This document shows positions 11,643 to 23,558 of a DNA stretch of 64,000 bases, piece after piece. The first letter of the stretch is position 1, and each line of letters opens with the position of its first letter. The DNA is from Luidia sarsii (lineage: Eukaryota > Echinodermata > Asteroidea > Paxillosida > Luidiidae): NCBI GenBank assembly GCA_949987565.1, contig OX465103.1, positions 20,531,280 to 20,595,279 on the forward strand. Direction: 5' to 3'. The position numbers were made by a program, and so were the translations under genes. The notes under the pieces were generated by a model. That model did not search any database. It saw only the letters and a list, made by a program, of their open reading frames with translations, and was not told the DNA's origin.

Positions 11643-12674
11643 CTTGCGGAGTCTTTGAGCGAGAGGGACTCTACCGTTGGTGATGTTCGATATATATTTT
11701 TTTATACTGCAGAATAATAATCATTATTCAGGTTAGCCTATTACACTCACGACTGCCGCCGCTTGCTAGCGACTTCCATATAATTATTGGCTTGTGTCAA
11801 TGAAGCCGTAGCCAATGAATTCAGATAAACTCTTAGAGTTATAATAGCTCTATAAAGTTATCATAAACAGACTGTCGAGAGCAAATTTCAGCTGTACAGT
11901 CAAGATTGTGTTGATTCTCGTAGAAAAACCCCACATAATTATTATTTTTTAATCCAAACATGTTTCTGTTGTGTTAATGAAACTGGTAGTAGCTCAAAGG
12001 GTTTGTTTGCGTCGTCAACCGGCTGTTATGTATTGAAAAAAATAACGAGAGCGAAGAGCAATGTCTATCATGACAACTTCATTCCCCAGCAGAAACGCCG
12101 TAACAAAGCGTTTCAAGGCCAGGGCACTGTTTACAGCGAAATACCCCGACCACACGTACATGTACTTAGGCCAACTCCACGCAAACTGCGCTAGTAGGCC
12201 TATAATATGTTATTGTTTACACACGATACACGACGTGCGGCGAGCAAGGCCTTGAAATGAATAGCTTCGGTCTGGAGCAGATCGGCCTCGCTGTAGTGTT
12301 ATTCAGTCAACAAGGCTCACTGACGTTAACCCAGCCTAAACTGAATCCCATTGTCATCCTATCCCAAGGACATAAAATGCAAGTTACACAGAGTGTTGGC
12401 CTGTAGGCCTACGCAGTGCCATCACTGCACGGGTCATGATGGGAACTGTCAATGCACCGACCTCCGTGTACTTTTAGTTTGGCATCTTCATCCTGACTTG
12501 AAAAACGAAGAAGACTTTCTTGATGCTTTAATTCCCATTGTCGTCTTGTTAGATTATATGAGAATTCCCCTATTCCATCATCACAAAATGTTGTCCACTA
12601 CATATAGTCAGTGGTACAGGTCGAACCAGACATCGTGTGTACAGGCTTATACTATGGGTTAATCAATACAGGAA

Positions 12675-13120
12675 GGTTTGCGGTGACACCATGTATAAAG
12701 TTTCTTAAAGCCCCTATACACAATACATTGGTCGAGGTCAAAGAATAGCATCCATACGTTGTCGATGTCTGATCCAACATATGCATGAAATAGCACACCT
12801 TTGAAAATTTCAGCTCAATCCGCCAACCGAGTCTCGAGAAAACCGTGAAACTGTATAAGTTTAATGTAAATCTGTAAACATTTCTGTTTTTCGATCTTAC
12901 CAATGTTGTGTAGGGGCTTAAAAGGAAGAGGTGTGGTTCTGAAAAGAACCTGAGAAGTAACTCGACGTTTCGACCAGTATGCTGTGGCCGTCATCATTCT
13001 ATTCATATTATACTCGAGGGGATGCCCTTTATTATTCGGATCGTCCAGGATTTGAAATTTGGTAACCTGTCTCTCGAGGAACCAAGAAACTGTGACAAGC
13101 TTCAAAGATAGTACAGTAAA
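12675..13120. repeat. Dispersed repeat family B
   Basis: Shares long blocks with 59725-60195, such as GCTCAATCCGCCAACCGAGT and CTTACCAATGTTGTGTAGGG, with about 150 bp more sequence in the other copy. On the minus strand at 12957-13000 it reads TGATGACGGCCACAGC, then GGTCGAAACGTCGAG. This is a stem flanked by TGATGA and GAAAC, like a degenerate hammerhead core. Confidence 0.65.
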
Positions 13121-14184
13121 AAAAAAGTTGTCTTGCTACGTTATTCCAGTGGCCCAAACGCTATCTGCATTGGCAACTGTTTAATTAAGCACTGTGTACC
13201 AACTCATTTAACTACCCGCTGCAATGATGGGGGAATGCCTTCAACGGTTTAAACACAATTCGCGTCGAAAACAAAAGCACAGTGCTAAGTCACCGTTGGT
13301 CGGAACACATGAATCAGCTTGCAGCAGCGCACCCTTTTTCGAGGCACTGATGAGTTTGTTTGCAGTTTCCACCGCGGTCTCCGGTGAAAAGAAAGAAGCC
13401 ATTTTGTTTGCAAAAGCTCAAAGAGGTCATCTCGCCCGCTCAACTCATGCCAGTACAGTTTTTTTTATCTGGCACAAGCCTATACGTCTGGCACGGCAAT
13501 TGTATGCAATCGTATTGTTCAGGTAGCAGGAACACCCAATTTATTTGGGGGACAACAAGTTTTTACAGTGCAGGGGAAAGCACAATATTATACATGTACC
13601 TTCACTTGGAATTGCACTGAACAGTAGGCCTAAAAAGATTCAGCTAACTTCTGTGCCGTGTGGAATTGACCAGACCCCCCTACATAGAGAGTGGGAAAGT
13701 CCTCTGTGTGTTGAATATTTTACCGTCAAGTCTCACTTGTTTGTATGCTATTGTGACGGGAACCGCTCCCTATCAACTGGTAGCCTTGCCATTTCGGGAG
13801 GACGCATCGACTGGTGTACAGGTAATAGACTGACCTGGGTTTTGGGATGAATTTATTTTTAAAATCTTGTTTGCATTTTCTTTTACTGCCAGTAATGTCA
13901 GTATTAATAGCCGTTGCTTTGTTTCACGTTGAAAATGGGAGTTAATTTTGTTTTTTTACGTTGAAAAGGGAAGTTGGTTATGTGAAATAAAAATAGCTTT
14001 AGCTCGCTAGTAGGGTTAGAAACGCAGGTATTAAAAGGACAACCTATTGACAACCATGTCTCGGTAAACGTAAACGCTGTGCCGCTGGGCATGCAGCAAA
14101 GGGGGAAAAATCATCAGTTAGCCGGGGTCTGTTTCTGCAGGCTTCTGTGTGGCGGTATACGAAGCCAAGCTCGCGTCCGGCCAG

Positions 14185-14420
14185 CGATTTTTTCCGTACC
14201 ACGTATACGCTATGGGCCCATATGTTTGTGCAAAAACAATTTACAGGGTGGACCTGGGGGAGGGGGCTATACCAGTTGAAGTTAAAGCTAGGGATAGGCT
14301 TTCTGCACAATCAATAAAGGCTTTCTACACAGCGACTAGAACGTACGTGAACAATTCTTCATACTTTGTTTGTGAACAAACATAAGAGGCCCATAGCGTT
14401 TATGTGGTACGGAAAATAAT
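14185..14420. repeat. Foldback element with about 50-bp arms
   Basis: The left arm has CCGTACCACGTATACGCTAT followed by GGGCCCATATG. The right arm near 14390-14418 has CATAAGAGGCCCATAGCG and then TTTATGTGGTACGG, its imperfect reverse complement. The spacer is about 130 bp. Confidence 0.55.
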
Positions 14421-14879
14421 ATCGCGTCCGGCCAAGGCTCGTACGGGGCCCGTAAGTTAGCATACTCAGTTGGTCCTGCGGCCAATTAGCGAGGGAATGG
14501 TGGGGTCGGACCTGATGGAGAGAGCGTCTGTAAGTCGTGCAAAGCGTGGGTTGATAAACGTTCATGGATGGGCCGTTATACGATTATCATGAACAGAAAA
14601 CTGCCGCCGCTGCCTATGTATATCTTACCTCGGATAAATTCCTGCTGTTTTGAATTAATAATTATTATTACTCCGGCAAGAAATGAACGGATTCTAATTC
14701 TGCATGGTGGAAAACTCCATTACCAGTGGGGCTGTAATTGCCTTGGTCAGTCATATCAATTATTATTAGGCACCGGTACAGAATAAGTCAGTTGTACTTG
14801 TTGCCGTAAACATTATTTTGGATGTTCCACTCAAAACGATTGCTTAGAACCGACCAGCCTTCATTTTATTTTCGAAGTG

Positions 14880-15770
14880 TCCTGTCCTGTTCTGTTCTGT
14901 CATTTCATGTACTGTCCTCTATGTCAGTCGTGTGCTGTCCTGTCCTATACCCTGTTCTATCCAGTCCTACCCTGTTCTGGCCTGCATGTCCTGTAGTACG
15001 TCCTGCCCTGTTCTGTCCTGCCCATGCCCTTTCCTGTCATGTCCTGTCCTGTCCTGCCCTGTACGTTCTATCCAGTCCTACCCTGTTCTGGCCTGCATGT
15101 CCTGTACCTATACGTCCTGCCCTGTTCTGTTCCGCCCATGGCCTTTCCTGATCTGTCCTGCCCATTCCCTTTCCTGTCATGTCCTGTCCTACCCTGTTCT
15201 ATCCAGTCCTACCCTGTTCTGGCCTGCATGTCCTGTAGTACGTCCTGCCCTGTTCTGTTCTGCCCATGCCCCTTCCTGTCATGTCCTGTCCTACCCTGTT
15301 CTATCCAGTCCTACCCTGTTCTGGCCTGCATGTCCTGTAGTACGTCCTGCCCTGTTCTGTTCTGCCCATGCCCCTTCCTGTCATGTCCTGTCCTACCCTG
15401 TTCTATCCAGTCCTACCCTGTTCTGGCCTGCATGTCCTGTAGTACGTCCTGCCCTGTTCTGTTCTGCCCATGCCCCTTCCTGTCATGTCCTGTCCTACCC
15501 TGTTCTATCCAGTCCTACCCTGTTCTGGCCTGCATGTCCTGTAGTACGTCCTGCCCTGTTCTGTTCTGCCCATGCCCCTTCCTGTCATGTCCTGTCCTAC
15601 CCTGTTCTATCCGGTCCGACCCTACCCTGTTCTGGCCTGCATGTTCTGTACGTGCTGTCCTGTTCTGTCCTGCCCATGCCCTTTCCTGTCATGTCCTGTA
15701 CGCCTACCCTGTTCTACCCAGTCCTACATTGTTCTTGCCTGCATGTCCTAGCCCTGTCATTTTTTTATCC
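14880..15770. repeat. 102-bp minisatellite just upstream of the PBP-domain gene
   Basis: The word ATCCAGTCC recurs at 15201, 15303, 15405 and 15507, with a variant at 15609: an exact 102-bp period over at least four almost identical copies, with diverged copies on both sides. The unit is itself built from CCTGT/CCTGCC pentamer-like words. Because 102 is a multiple of three and the unit lacks stops, all three plus frames stay open for hundreds of codons. I treat these as non-coding. The array ends about 150 bp before the start codon at 15916. Confidence 0.9.
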
Positions 15771-15915
15771 CGGTTCCCGTTATTTCGGTCCCGTGCCCTG
15801 CCCTGTTCGCTCCCGCCCTGTCTGCCATGTCTGTTATTCTCAGCTCGAGATCTGTCATTGTTTTCCCCACCTGATCATTGTCACAGGTTGACGCATTTCC
15901 AAACCGAGCATCACC

Positions 15916-18900
15916 ATGGGGCAAACGGGTGACGAGGCCGACCTGACCAGCGTGCGGGCGGGCAAGGGGACGATCCGAGGCAGCGACGGCGGGGCAGCCG
16001 CCCGCCCGCTCTACTGCCTGGCGGCCGTGGTGCTCTTCGTGGCGGTCTTCGCCCTGGTGGCCGTGGTCTTGGCGGCCATCGGTCTGGGCCGCCCGGGGAC
16101 GCCCATCAACAACACGGTGGAGGTCAGCGGCGCAGGCGACGCCACGGGCGGCGGGTTCCCGGATGCTGGAGGTAAACCCATGAACTCAGCCAAGCGTATC
16201 ATCAGCTTCCCATCAACCCCACAATACCATTATTTTTCTCTGCGAATTTACGAACACTGGTGGTATAAAGCCAAACTTTATTGCCTGTGGGCACAATCCG
16301 TTCGGCAGCGCTCCCTTACAATTTTTTTCTATTCATAAACGATTTCAATTCAGTGCAGCTTGACTTGGTATAGTGGTTAACCAAAATAAACCTTCCCACG
16401 CTGGCCTCAAAGGGACATCTTAAACGGTCAGTTGACATTTTTCGCTCAAATCTCTATGCAGTTTTTCTGCCCCCTTGTGATAGTGACAGATGAACTTAGC
16501 CTTTGTGTGCTTAGTGCAAGCATTATGCGCAGATTTGTTTGAATTCTTTGTTTAATTTCCTCGTCTTGGTTCCTTCCGTGGATATTCAATGGAATTGTTA
16601 AAACAAAATTAACAATTTTTCTAATGTCCTCTTTCTGATTCCCCCGTGGATAGCTCACTGGAAATGCCCCAGACAAATAACGCGGACAAATGCTATTAAA
16701 TGCTGATGAAAATAATAATTATGCTGAAATATACTGACATTAAAAGAGCGCTTTAAGTCCTCATTAAATTAGTTTGTTTTGTCTCCATCTGAAGTCCCAT
16801 CGGCGCTTCGTATTTGTCCGATGAACGTCTATGATAATTATGAGCAATGATCAAGCTTCCCATGTGAATATAAGGGCCTCCGTTGAACATAAAGAAACAA
16901 TTTTCTTTTGCAAAAGTTCATAGGGCTCACCTCGCCCACGCAACTCATGCCAAAACAGTTTTACCGCAACTTCTGCCACGGCAATTGTATGAAATCGCAT
17001 TGCTCAGGTCGCATTACCCACGATCATATCGTGAACATCTAAGGCCGTTTTCGAAATGAAGGCTTAGGCTCGGGCTTAGGCTTCGGTAATATCTATGCTA
17101 CTCGTTGTAATATCACAGGCATCTAAACACAAGCGTTTGACCCCAGTTTCTTGGTGAATACTCTGTACCTATCAAGCCAACAAACTTTCAAATTCGGAAA
17201 AAAAGTTTGTGGTTACCACAACCTGGACTTTCAGGTCTTGTCAGACGGAGACGAAGCCCGAGCCCGAGCCTAAGCCTTCATTTCGTAAAAGGCCTATGAT
17301 AATGAGTAATTAGCAAACTTCCCATATAAATTTATTAAGGTTCCTTATTTCAAAACCCTGCTTATGCTAGGGCTCCGGCTTTGTCTTTCATTTCACCCAT
17401 CCGTGTTTACACACAAGGCAACAACTTCTTCATTTCGTAAAAGTAATCTATGCTTGAAATCTGGTTTCCTTTCCCCCTTTGTATACAGACCGCTACTCAT
17501 AAAGACATCTCCATACATGTGATTTACGGAAGAAATTTCATTTTTGCCCCTCCAGACAATAACGCTGACAAAATCTGGGTGTTCGCAATTGGGCACGACG
17601 GGACCAACCTGGAATACATGTGAGTAGGCGGTAAATCCCATGCGATGGAAGTTGTGTTCGTTTAGGACTATAGGCTTGTGTCGAGTTTGATTTTTTTGCC
17701 GCTAAAATCTGTGACAACATGCCCAACTCAGTTAGCCTATAATACTGACTCTTGTCAGAGCCATACTCGGTCTCGAACGAGATAGCATACCCTGAAGTGT
17801 CACCGTCCACCTTCCACAGTGTGATTTCCCCGTGCAGGTCTTTGAAGTCGGAGATAAGACACATTGGTCATGAACATTCTCTTTGCTTTGCTTACAGCGA
17901 CGACTTGAGCGGCACTGTCAGAGGCTTCCACGTGGATATCGTCGAAGCAGGTGAAGTCAATTCGTTGAGCTTCATTCCGTACACTGCAAAAGTATTAGGT
18001 GATAACTAACCAACAATTTGGCCATCGTCGTTCAACAGTATATCAACTGGTCACATCGATAGCTATTAAAAAGCCAAGATATCGAATGGTATTGATCAAA
18101 GTCAATCAAAAACTTCCAACATGTCTCCTTGCCTACTAGAATTACCAAAATTGATGAGGCCCTCAAACTTCCTGCATGGGTGGATGGCGTGGCAATGCTA
18201 GAGGCCGTGCTTTCTTTACGGCAGAAAGGTCATTGGGAATAATGTTCTGCTGGGATCAACATGCCCTCTACCTGTTTGACATAAGTAATGGTTATACACG
18301 ATGCAAACTCCTTACTAACAAAAATGTCCCAAAATGCAAAAGTCATCAATTTAATGACCCGACGTTCGATCCGAGCGGGACCTTTTCAGAGGCCTTGAGA
18401 AAGGACCCGCTAGAATCGCAACGTCGTTGCGTAAAAGAAAGGACTATACCTATAATAGGGCGCTATATCAACGACGTGGAAAACAATGTTTTTTGGGGAA
18501 CGGCCTTGATTCTGCTGATTTCCAAGTTTAATTATAAATTGGCTTCGATTGAGAGCGACAGTTGCCAATCTAGCCTGTCTCCTCTGTTTTGCATGCAGTG
18601 TGTAATCTGGCGAACAAGAATTGCCGTATGATGTGGGACATCTACGAGAACTGCTACATGTCCAAGGCCGGGCAGAGGCCACGGCCTGGCGAAGGGCTGG
18701 TGGCCAGCTGGTACGACGGATGCACCGGTATGTAAAGGGCGTATCACTCACACCTTAGGTGTTTGGCCAGATCGGGACTCAGTTGCCTCTCCCGCAGTGG
18801 CACGTGCAAGTGGGGCAGCGGAGAGCCGAAGAGACGACGAAGAGTTGTTGTGTATACCGTTTATTGTATATAGTAGCGTTGCCCCTATTGGGCGATGTGG

Positions 18901-21781
18901 AAAGTTTGCCCGTAACACCATGTGAAGTCGCATCTTTCTTGACGAATGAGTATGACTCTGGGAAGAGCCGGTAACTCCAGATGAGCTAGCTGTGTAGGTG
19001 TGCATGGTGTGGGCTCACAGTCTAAGAGGTTTGTAAAGCCACCGTGTGCCCGATCTACTTTCGGAAATGAGAGTAGAGTCGGTAACTCAATCTTTCGGAC
19101 ACAGGGAGGAGACTGACGACGGGAAGAGCACACGTAGCCTGAAACGTTGAGTTACTGGCTCCTCTCAAAAGCCATATACTCCAAAGAGATGGTTTCACAC
19201 GGAGTCACCGCATATTTCCCTCAATTGTGGCGCCACCATGCTAGCTTCGCTGGGCCAAACCAGAGATACGAACCGACATCCCGGGCGGGGATTCGAACTC
19301 GAGAAAAAAAAACCCATCAGTGAGTAAGTATTCCGTGTAGAGATTCTTTCCCGTGAGTTCTTCGGGTGACACCATTATTTCTTTTGGCCAGGCTGGTTCG
19401 CCACCTACGAGCGCATCTCCTCCGTTTCCTTTACCAAGCCGTTTCGCCAAAAGCTGGACGGCGTCTTCTACATCAAGAGAGGCAATCCTGGAAACTTCGA
19501 CAGCTCCGACATCACCAACAAGATGATTGGATTTGTGGACGGCGATGCCTCCAACGAATTCTGCCTGCGTCGTGAGGGAATCACAGTAGGCTATGTTCGG
19601 ATTTCTCTGCATCGAGTATCACTTGATCGATCGATTGATCGATTGACACAGTGATCGATTGATCGGTAATTAATCGGTAATTGATCGATCGATCAATTGA
19701 TTGATCGATTGATGATTGATCGATTGGAAGATTGATTGATTGGCCGATTAATTGGTTGGTTGATTAATTGGTTGGATGATTAATTGGTTGATTGTCTGAT
19801 TGACTTGGTTCGCTAGACGGCTGGCTGACTGACTGACTAATTAGGCTAATGAGTAACTGAATAGCTGAGTATCTGAGTAACTGAGTAACTGAGTAACTGA
19901 GAGACTGAGTGACTGAGTGACCGAGTAACTGAGAGACTGAGTGACTGAGTGACTGAAAGTGACTGAATGACTGAGTAACTGAGTGATTGAGTGACTGAGT
20001 GACTGAGTGACCGAGTAACTGAGAAACTGAGTGACAGAGTGACTGAGAGTGACTGAATGACTGAGTAATTGAGTGATTGAGTGACCGAGTGACCGAGTAA
20101 CTGAGAAACTGAGTGACTGAGTGACTGAATGACTGAATGACTTAGTGACTGAGTGACTGAGTGGCTTCGGAAACGGCTATCGTAGTCCCTCTAAAGACCG
20201 CAGGCGGTAGAAAAAGCTAAGCTTTTCAAATCGTGCGAGGCACCGTATAATGGGCCTGGGCCGTATTTGTTTTGTCAGCTATACTGACCCAAATCACACA
20301 TCATCAGGTGCTTAGAAAGTGAGCTTAATCGTGCTCCGAATTCAGACGCATTGATCTCTCCGTTAATTGGCAATGGCCTTCTTGTATTTCCCATGAAGGG
20401 GTCCAATCTGCCCGCAGTCAACATCTTCCACTACTCGACCAAAGAGGACGTCATCGCTGCTGTTAATGGCGGTGAGGTATGTAGGTGATTTAGTGTGGAC
20501 TTCAATGGCCACTGCCTAAGATGTGCAGAAACACTTTTCTTCTAGCTCTTCTCAGTTCTCTCTCATTCCATCCTCCCCTTATCTCTCCTCACTCTCTTCA
20601 TCTCCTCTCTCTTCCGCCCCCATTCTGCTTCTCCACCCCTCTCTCGCTCCACTCCTCCTGTTATCTTTTCCGTCTTTCTCTTTGTCCTCTCTCAACACAT
20701 CTGTCTTTCTCTTACCCTCTTTTAATATGTCCCTCTCATTCCTCTTCTCTCTGTTTCCCTCTCCTCCTTCCTCTGCCTCTATTTCTCTTCATCTGTCTCT
20801 CTCTCTGCAACTCTCTCTCATTCACCCCTCTCGCTCTCTCTGTTTTTGTTTTCAAGGTTGATGCAGTTTTCACCAATGTGCAGCTGTTCGACCTCACCAC
20901 AGACCTGGACGTGGCCGCTGGTAACCCGATCACGACCTGCATGCTGGACGGTGCCGGCATGATGGTGCGCAAGGACAGCAGGGTACCAGACTGGTGGAAC
21001 CCGGCCTTCGACCAGCTCAAGCAGACCTCGGCCTACCGTAAGATCTGTGATGAGATCCTGAATTCCCACGGTAAGACAGCGACTACGGAGTCCTTGACGG
21101 GACGTGGACAATATAATAAATATATATATTTTTATCTGATGTGAATACCGTATTAGTTGGTCAGTGAGTTTTATTCTGAAACAGGCTGCGGCTGGCTTTA
21201 AATACACACGCAGGCCTATTATAACTATACACTGCAATTCTTCTACGCTACTGCAATTCGCTGCATACCGGCTTCCTATTATATTTTGAAGTCGTCATTT
21301 CAACCGACTGTGTGGGGGGGGGGGTCTCAAAAACTCGATGACGTTTAAGTAGTTTATTATAACATTGAAATTAATACAAAAACTGCTCACTGACTAAACT
21401 GACCTGCAATACATAAATCTCAAAAGTTAGAGGGCCTGACGTTTTGATCCTTGCAGGACCTTTATCAAAGGCAAAGTCAAAGGTCTTTCTCAAAGACCTT
21501 TGAAAAAGGTCCTGCTAGGATCCAAACGTCAGGCTGTGTAGTTGTAATATTGTTTAGTTTTCGTTTAAATTCATTAAATCCCCCCGAAAACTAAACCTAA
21601 CACAAACCTTTATAAGGACCATTGTATGATCTTAAATTCATGAACTACCAATAGTTGTAACTAAGGTTTAATAATCTCTCTCTCTCTTTCTCTCTCCATC
21701 TCTCCTCCTGCATGTCTGTCTGTCTCTCTTCATATCATGCCTGTAGAATTCTCCGATCATAGTGTGGACTGCGTGAACTGA
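15916..21781 (+). CDS. Type II membrane protein with an extracellular PBP2 (SBP_bac_3-like) amino-acid-binding domain
   Basis: Exons: 15916-16171, 17556-17619, 17898-17950, 18599-18727, 19392-19571, 20418-20476, 20857-21070 and 21747-21781. All have GT-AG introns and matching phases, giving 329 residues. The start codon sits in CACCATGG. Residues 1-30 are polar and would be cytoplasmic; 33-57 are one hydrophobic anchor (LFVAVFALVAVVLAAIGLG). A possible N-glycosylation site (NNT) follows at 64-66. Residues about 91-320 read like a solute-binding domain: LSGTVRGFHVDIVEAVC, GWFATYERISSVSFTKPF with the ligand-type Arg at 175, NGGEVDAVFTN with Asp 249, and MLDGAGMMVRKD near the end. No ion-channel segment splits the domain, so it is not an ionotropic glutamate receptor. 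The ligand is unknown. Fold resemblance is recalled from family patterns, not searched. Exon 5 has a second possible donor at 19578, but only 19571/19572 keeps phase. Confidence 0.85.
17042..17294. repeat. Foldback element in intron 1 of the PBP gene
   Basis: Starts AAATGAAGGCTTAGGCTCGG (from 17055) and ends with its inverted copy CCGAGCCTAAGCCTTCATTT. Outer GGCC...TTTTCGAAATG and CATTTCGTAAAAGGCC pair as well. The arms are about 45 bp and the loop about 160 bp. It resembles the 11398 element in having GGCC ends. Confidence 0.65.
18368..18426. repeat. Family A-like palindrome in intron 3 of the PBP gene
   Basis: CGTTCGATCCGAGCGGGACC is followed by a TTTTCAGAGGCCTTGAGAAA centre and then GGACCCGCTAGAATCGCAACG. 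This is a head-to-head pair of hairpin-repeat ends with substitutions. Confidence 0.55.
19085..19170 (+). repeat. Hammerhead-like repeat core in intron 4 of the PBP gene
   Basis: The sequence has CTGACGACGGG, a 14-base loop, then CCTGAAACGTTGAGTTACTG. It contains CUGANGA, a short stem (GGG with CCT), and GAAAC, in hammerhead order. GGAGGAG upstream and CTCCTC downstream could close an outer stem. An inverted, more decayed copy (GTAACTCAATCTTTCGGACA) lies immediately upstream. Activity cannot be judged by eye. Confidence 0.4.
19620..20165. repeat. GATTGATC tetranucleotide block then GACTGAGT octamer array in intron 5
   Basis: From 19620 to about 19800 the intron is ATTG/ATCG words. From about 19850 to 20165 it is an 8-bp tandem array of GACTGAGT with AACTGAGT and GACCGAGT variants. 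It fills most of the 846-bp intron. Confidence 0.85.
20525..20852. repeat. About 330-bp polypyrimidine tract filling intron 6
   Basis: Nearly all C and T with TCTC, CCTC and TCTTC words, ending at the TTTTGTTTTCAAG acceptor of exon 7 at 20857. It makes spurious leucine/serine-rich open frames. Confidence 0.8.
21428..21537. repeat. Family A foldback in intron 7 of the PBP gene
   Basis: GGGCCTGACGTTTTGATCCT with TGCAGGACCTTT is mirrored by AAAGGTCCTGCTAGGATCCA and AACGTCAGGC. The arms are about 45 bp with an AAAGTC-rich centre. Two family A ends face each other. Confidence 0.65.
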
Positions 21782-22161
21782 ATACGTCGCTCCGCTCTTC
21801 GCTGTCGTTGACGGGAACCAGGGATTTTTTAGTTGTTCAAAAATGGTTTTGTTTTTTCCCCAAGCATTTTGTAAAGTGGCTTGTCTGTACCTCTTGTAGA
21901 TGGCTTACATCGTATAGTCTCAAATCGCTTTGTATTTAGAGTGGACCAGGGATCAATGCTGGAATTAAAATGGGTTATGATTCTTTCTGTAGCACCTATT
22001 CGTCTTGCACTGACTCCCTACCTCTTTCCGTAACTAGGTCTTCTTTCGAGCGTTTCGATTGCCTGAAGTTTCGATCCGAAGAGAAATTCCCTGAAAGGCT
22101 CATGGCTTTGAACGGTATCCTGCCATGATCTAAACGCCGTGCCTTTTTAAAGGGTCTCTGC

Positions 22162-22167
22162 AATAAA
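22162..22167 (+). promoter_or_regulatory. Possible poly(A) signal AATAAA of the PBP gene
   Basis: First canonical AATAAA downstream of the stop codon at 21781. No transcript evidence is available, so this is a positional guess. Confidence 0.3.
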
Positions 22168-22849
22168 TACCAATCAAGCACATTTTCTGCTGTCATCTAT
22201 AATGATAGGGATCTGAAGTGTACAATCATATTGGCGAATTTCTTTTTCTTAGTGAAGTCAGAGATTGATCATCTTTTTCACCTTTAGAAATAACCTTATA
22301 AAGGCGCTATTGTAAGGTCATGTCAGGAACCCACAGTTTAAAAAAAAATAAGGAAAACATTAACTTTCAAACTGCAAATTAATCCTTCTGGATTAGGTTT
22401 GATGAACAACTCCTTCAGTAAAAGATTACGAAGCATACATTCTGGCAGTTAATCAACAGGTTTAAGAATAGGTCTTCAGGAAAAAACAGAAAAATTGATG
22501 AAATGACCAATAATCGTCCAAAGTTTGAGTGAGAGGTTATTTTTTATCGTGATTTCTTATGTGACTCAAGGTTCTCAATACTTGTTGGCTAATTTCTGCA
22601 CGGAGCCTACCATGGTCTCTCAAAGAAAAACAAATAGGATCCTGTATTTTTTTTCCAGAAATAGGTTAATGCCTGTATACATGTATTCTTCTGTTTTTGA
22701 GTGTTTTTATCTTAAGAATTTTAGTAGAAGCTAGAAATAATATCACCCGTAATGGCAGATTGGATGGGTTAAAGGGGTTCTTGTTTGAAATAAAAAAAAA
22801 GATCGATCAAGCAAAGTAACGAAAAACTCACTCAGAATCATTCCATCTT

Positions 22850-22977
22850 GTTGTATGACAATCTACTTTTGTATGACAATCTACTTTTTTGTTTGACAAT
22901 CTACTTTTGTATGACAATTTACTTTTGTATGACAATCTACTTTTGTATGACAATCTACTTGTGTATGATGATCTACT
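22850..22977. repeat. 18-19-bp tandem repeat, about 7 copies
   Basis: The unit is TGTATGACAATCTACTTT with one or two extra T in some copies. On the minus strand it reads as a serine/tyrosine/lysine repeat. Confidence 0.85.
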
Positions 22978-23558
22978 CTTGAAAATGCACAAAACCGAAA
23001 CCAAGTGTTCCCCATCTCTACGCCTCGTACCGTGACTAAACAATAGATGAGAGAAATGGGGTCAAAGTCGGAGCCTGAGCCTCAGCCGGGTTTTTTGAAA
23101 AGGTCTCTTAAGTTTGTAGGGCGCCTTCAGTGTCAGCGGGATTAGGAAGGGAAGGGCCCAATTTCGAGTTTCGACGGTGGTATAGCCGTGCTCCGTTCTT
23201 TGATATGATCCCGTATAATGCAGGAAAATTTTTTTGCCACGTCCGGGCTTTTTTAAATGAAAAGAAAAAAGGAATGAGTCTTAAAAAAATCAAAATGGCT
23301 GCCATTTTAAATCGTCCTCCAACCGTTAGTGATTCCACTGTTCAAAGACACTTTTAAAATGAAAGAATAGCTGTACCAGAGAACTGGACATACGTACATG
23401 TGTACATGTACATGTAATGTATGTACATGTATGCATAACACATGAACCCACACACATGTACATGTACTATGTACGTGCAGCTAGAGTACACAATTGCCTA
23501 CATCACGCACATTGTACAGAGCATCGCCGTGTAGGATCTTTGGTTGTAACATTGATAC

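Larger units (their letters stand above)
11009..14879. other. Non-coding stretch with repeat fragments
   Basis: I see no supportable gene. The stretch contains an inverted-repeat element at 11398-11642, a family B repeat at 12675-13120, a block at about 13390-13525 that recurs at 16905-17010 (GCAAAAG..., CAACTCATGCCA, CACGGCAATTGTATG) and a foldback at 14185-14420. Short open frames here lack splice context or family resemblance. Confidence 0.45.
21782..23558. other. 3' flank of the PBP gene, otherwise empty
   Basis: Probably holds the 3' UTR of the PBP gene. An AATAAA at 22162-22167 is a possible poly(A) signal about 380 bp after the stop. Beyond it I see only an 18-bp tandem repeat (22850-22977), a GGCC-element fragment near 23060-23105 and an ACATGT-rich patch (23390-23470). 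Confidence 0.4.

Noticed and set aside
14932..15932. Two plus-strand open frames of about 300 codons, Cys/Pro/Ser/Leu rich
   Set aside because: They are readings of the 102-bp minisatellite in different frames; all frames are open because the unit lacks stops and is a multiple of three.
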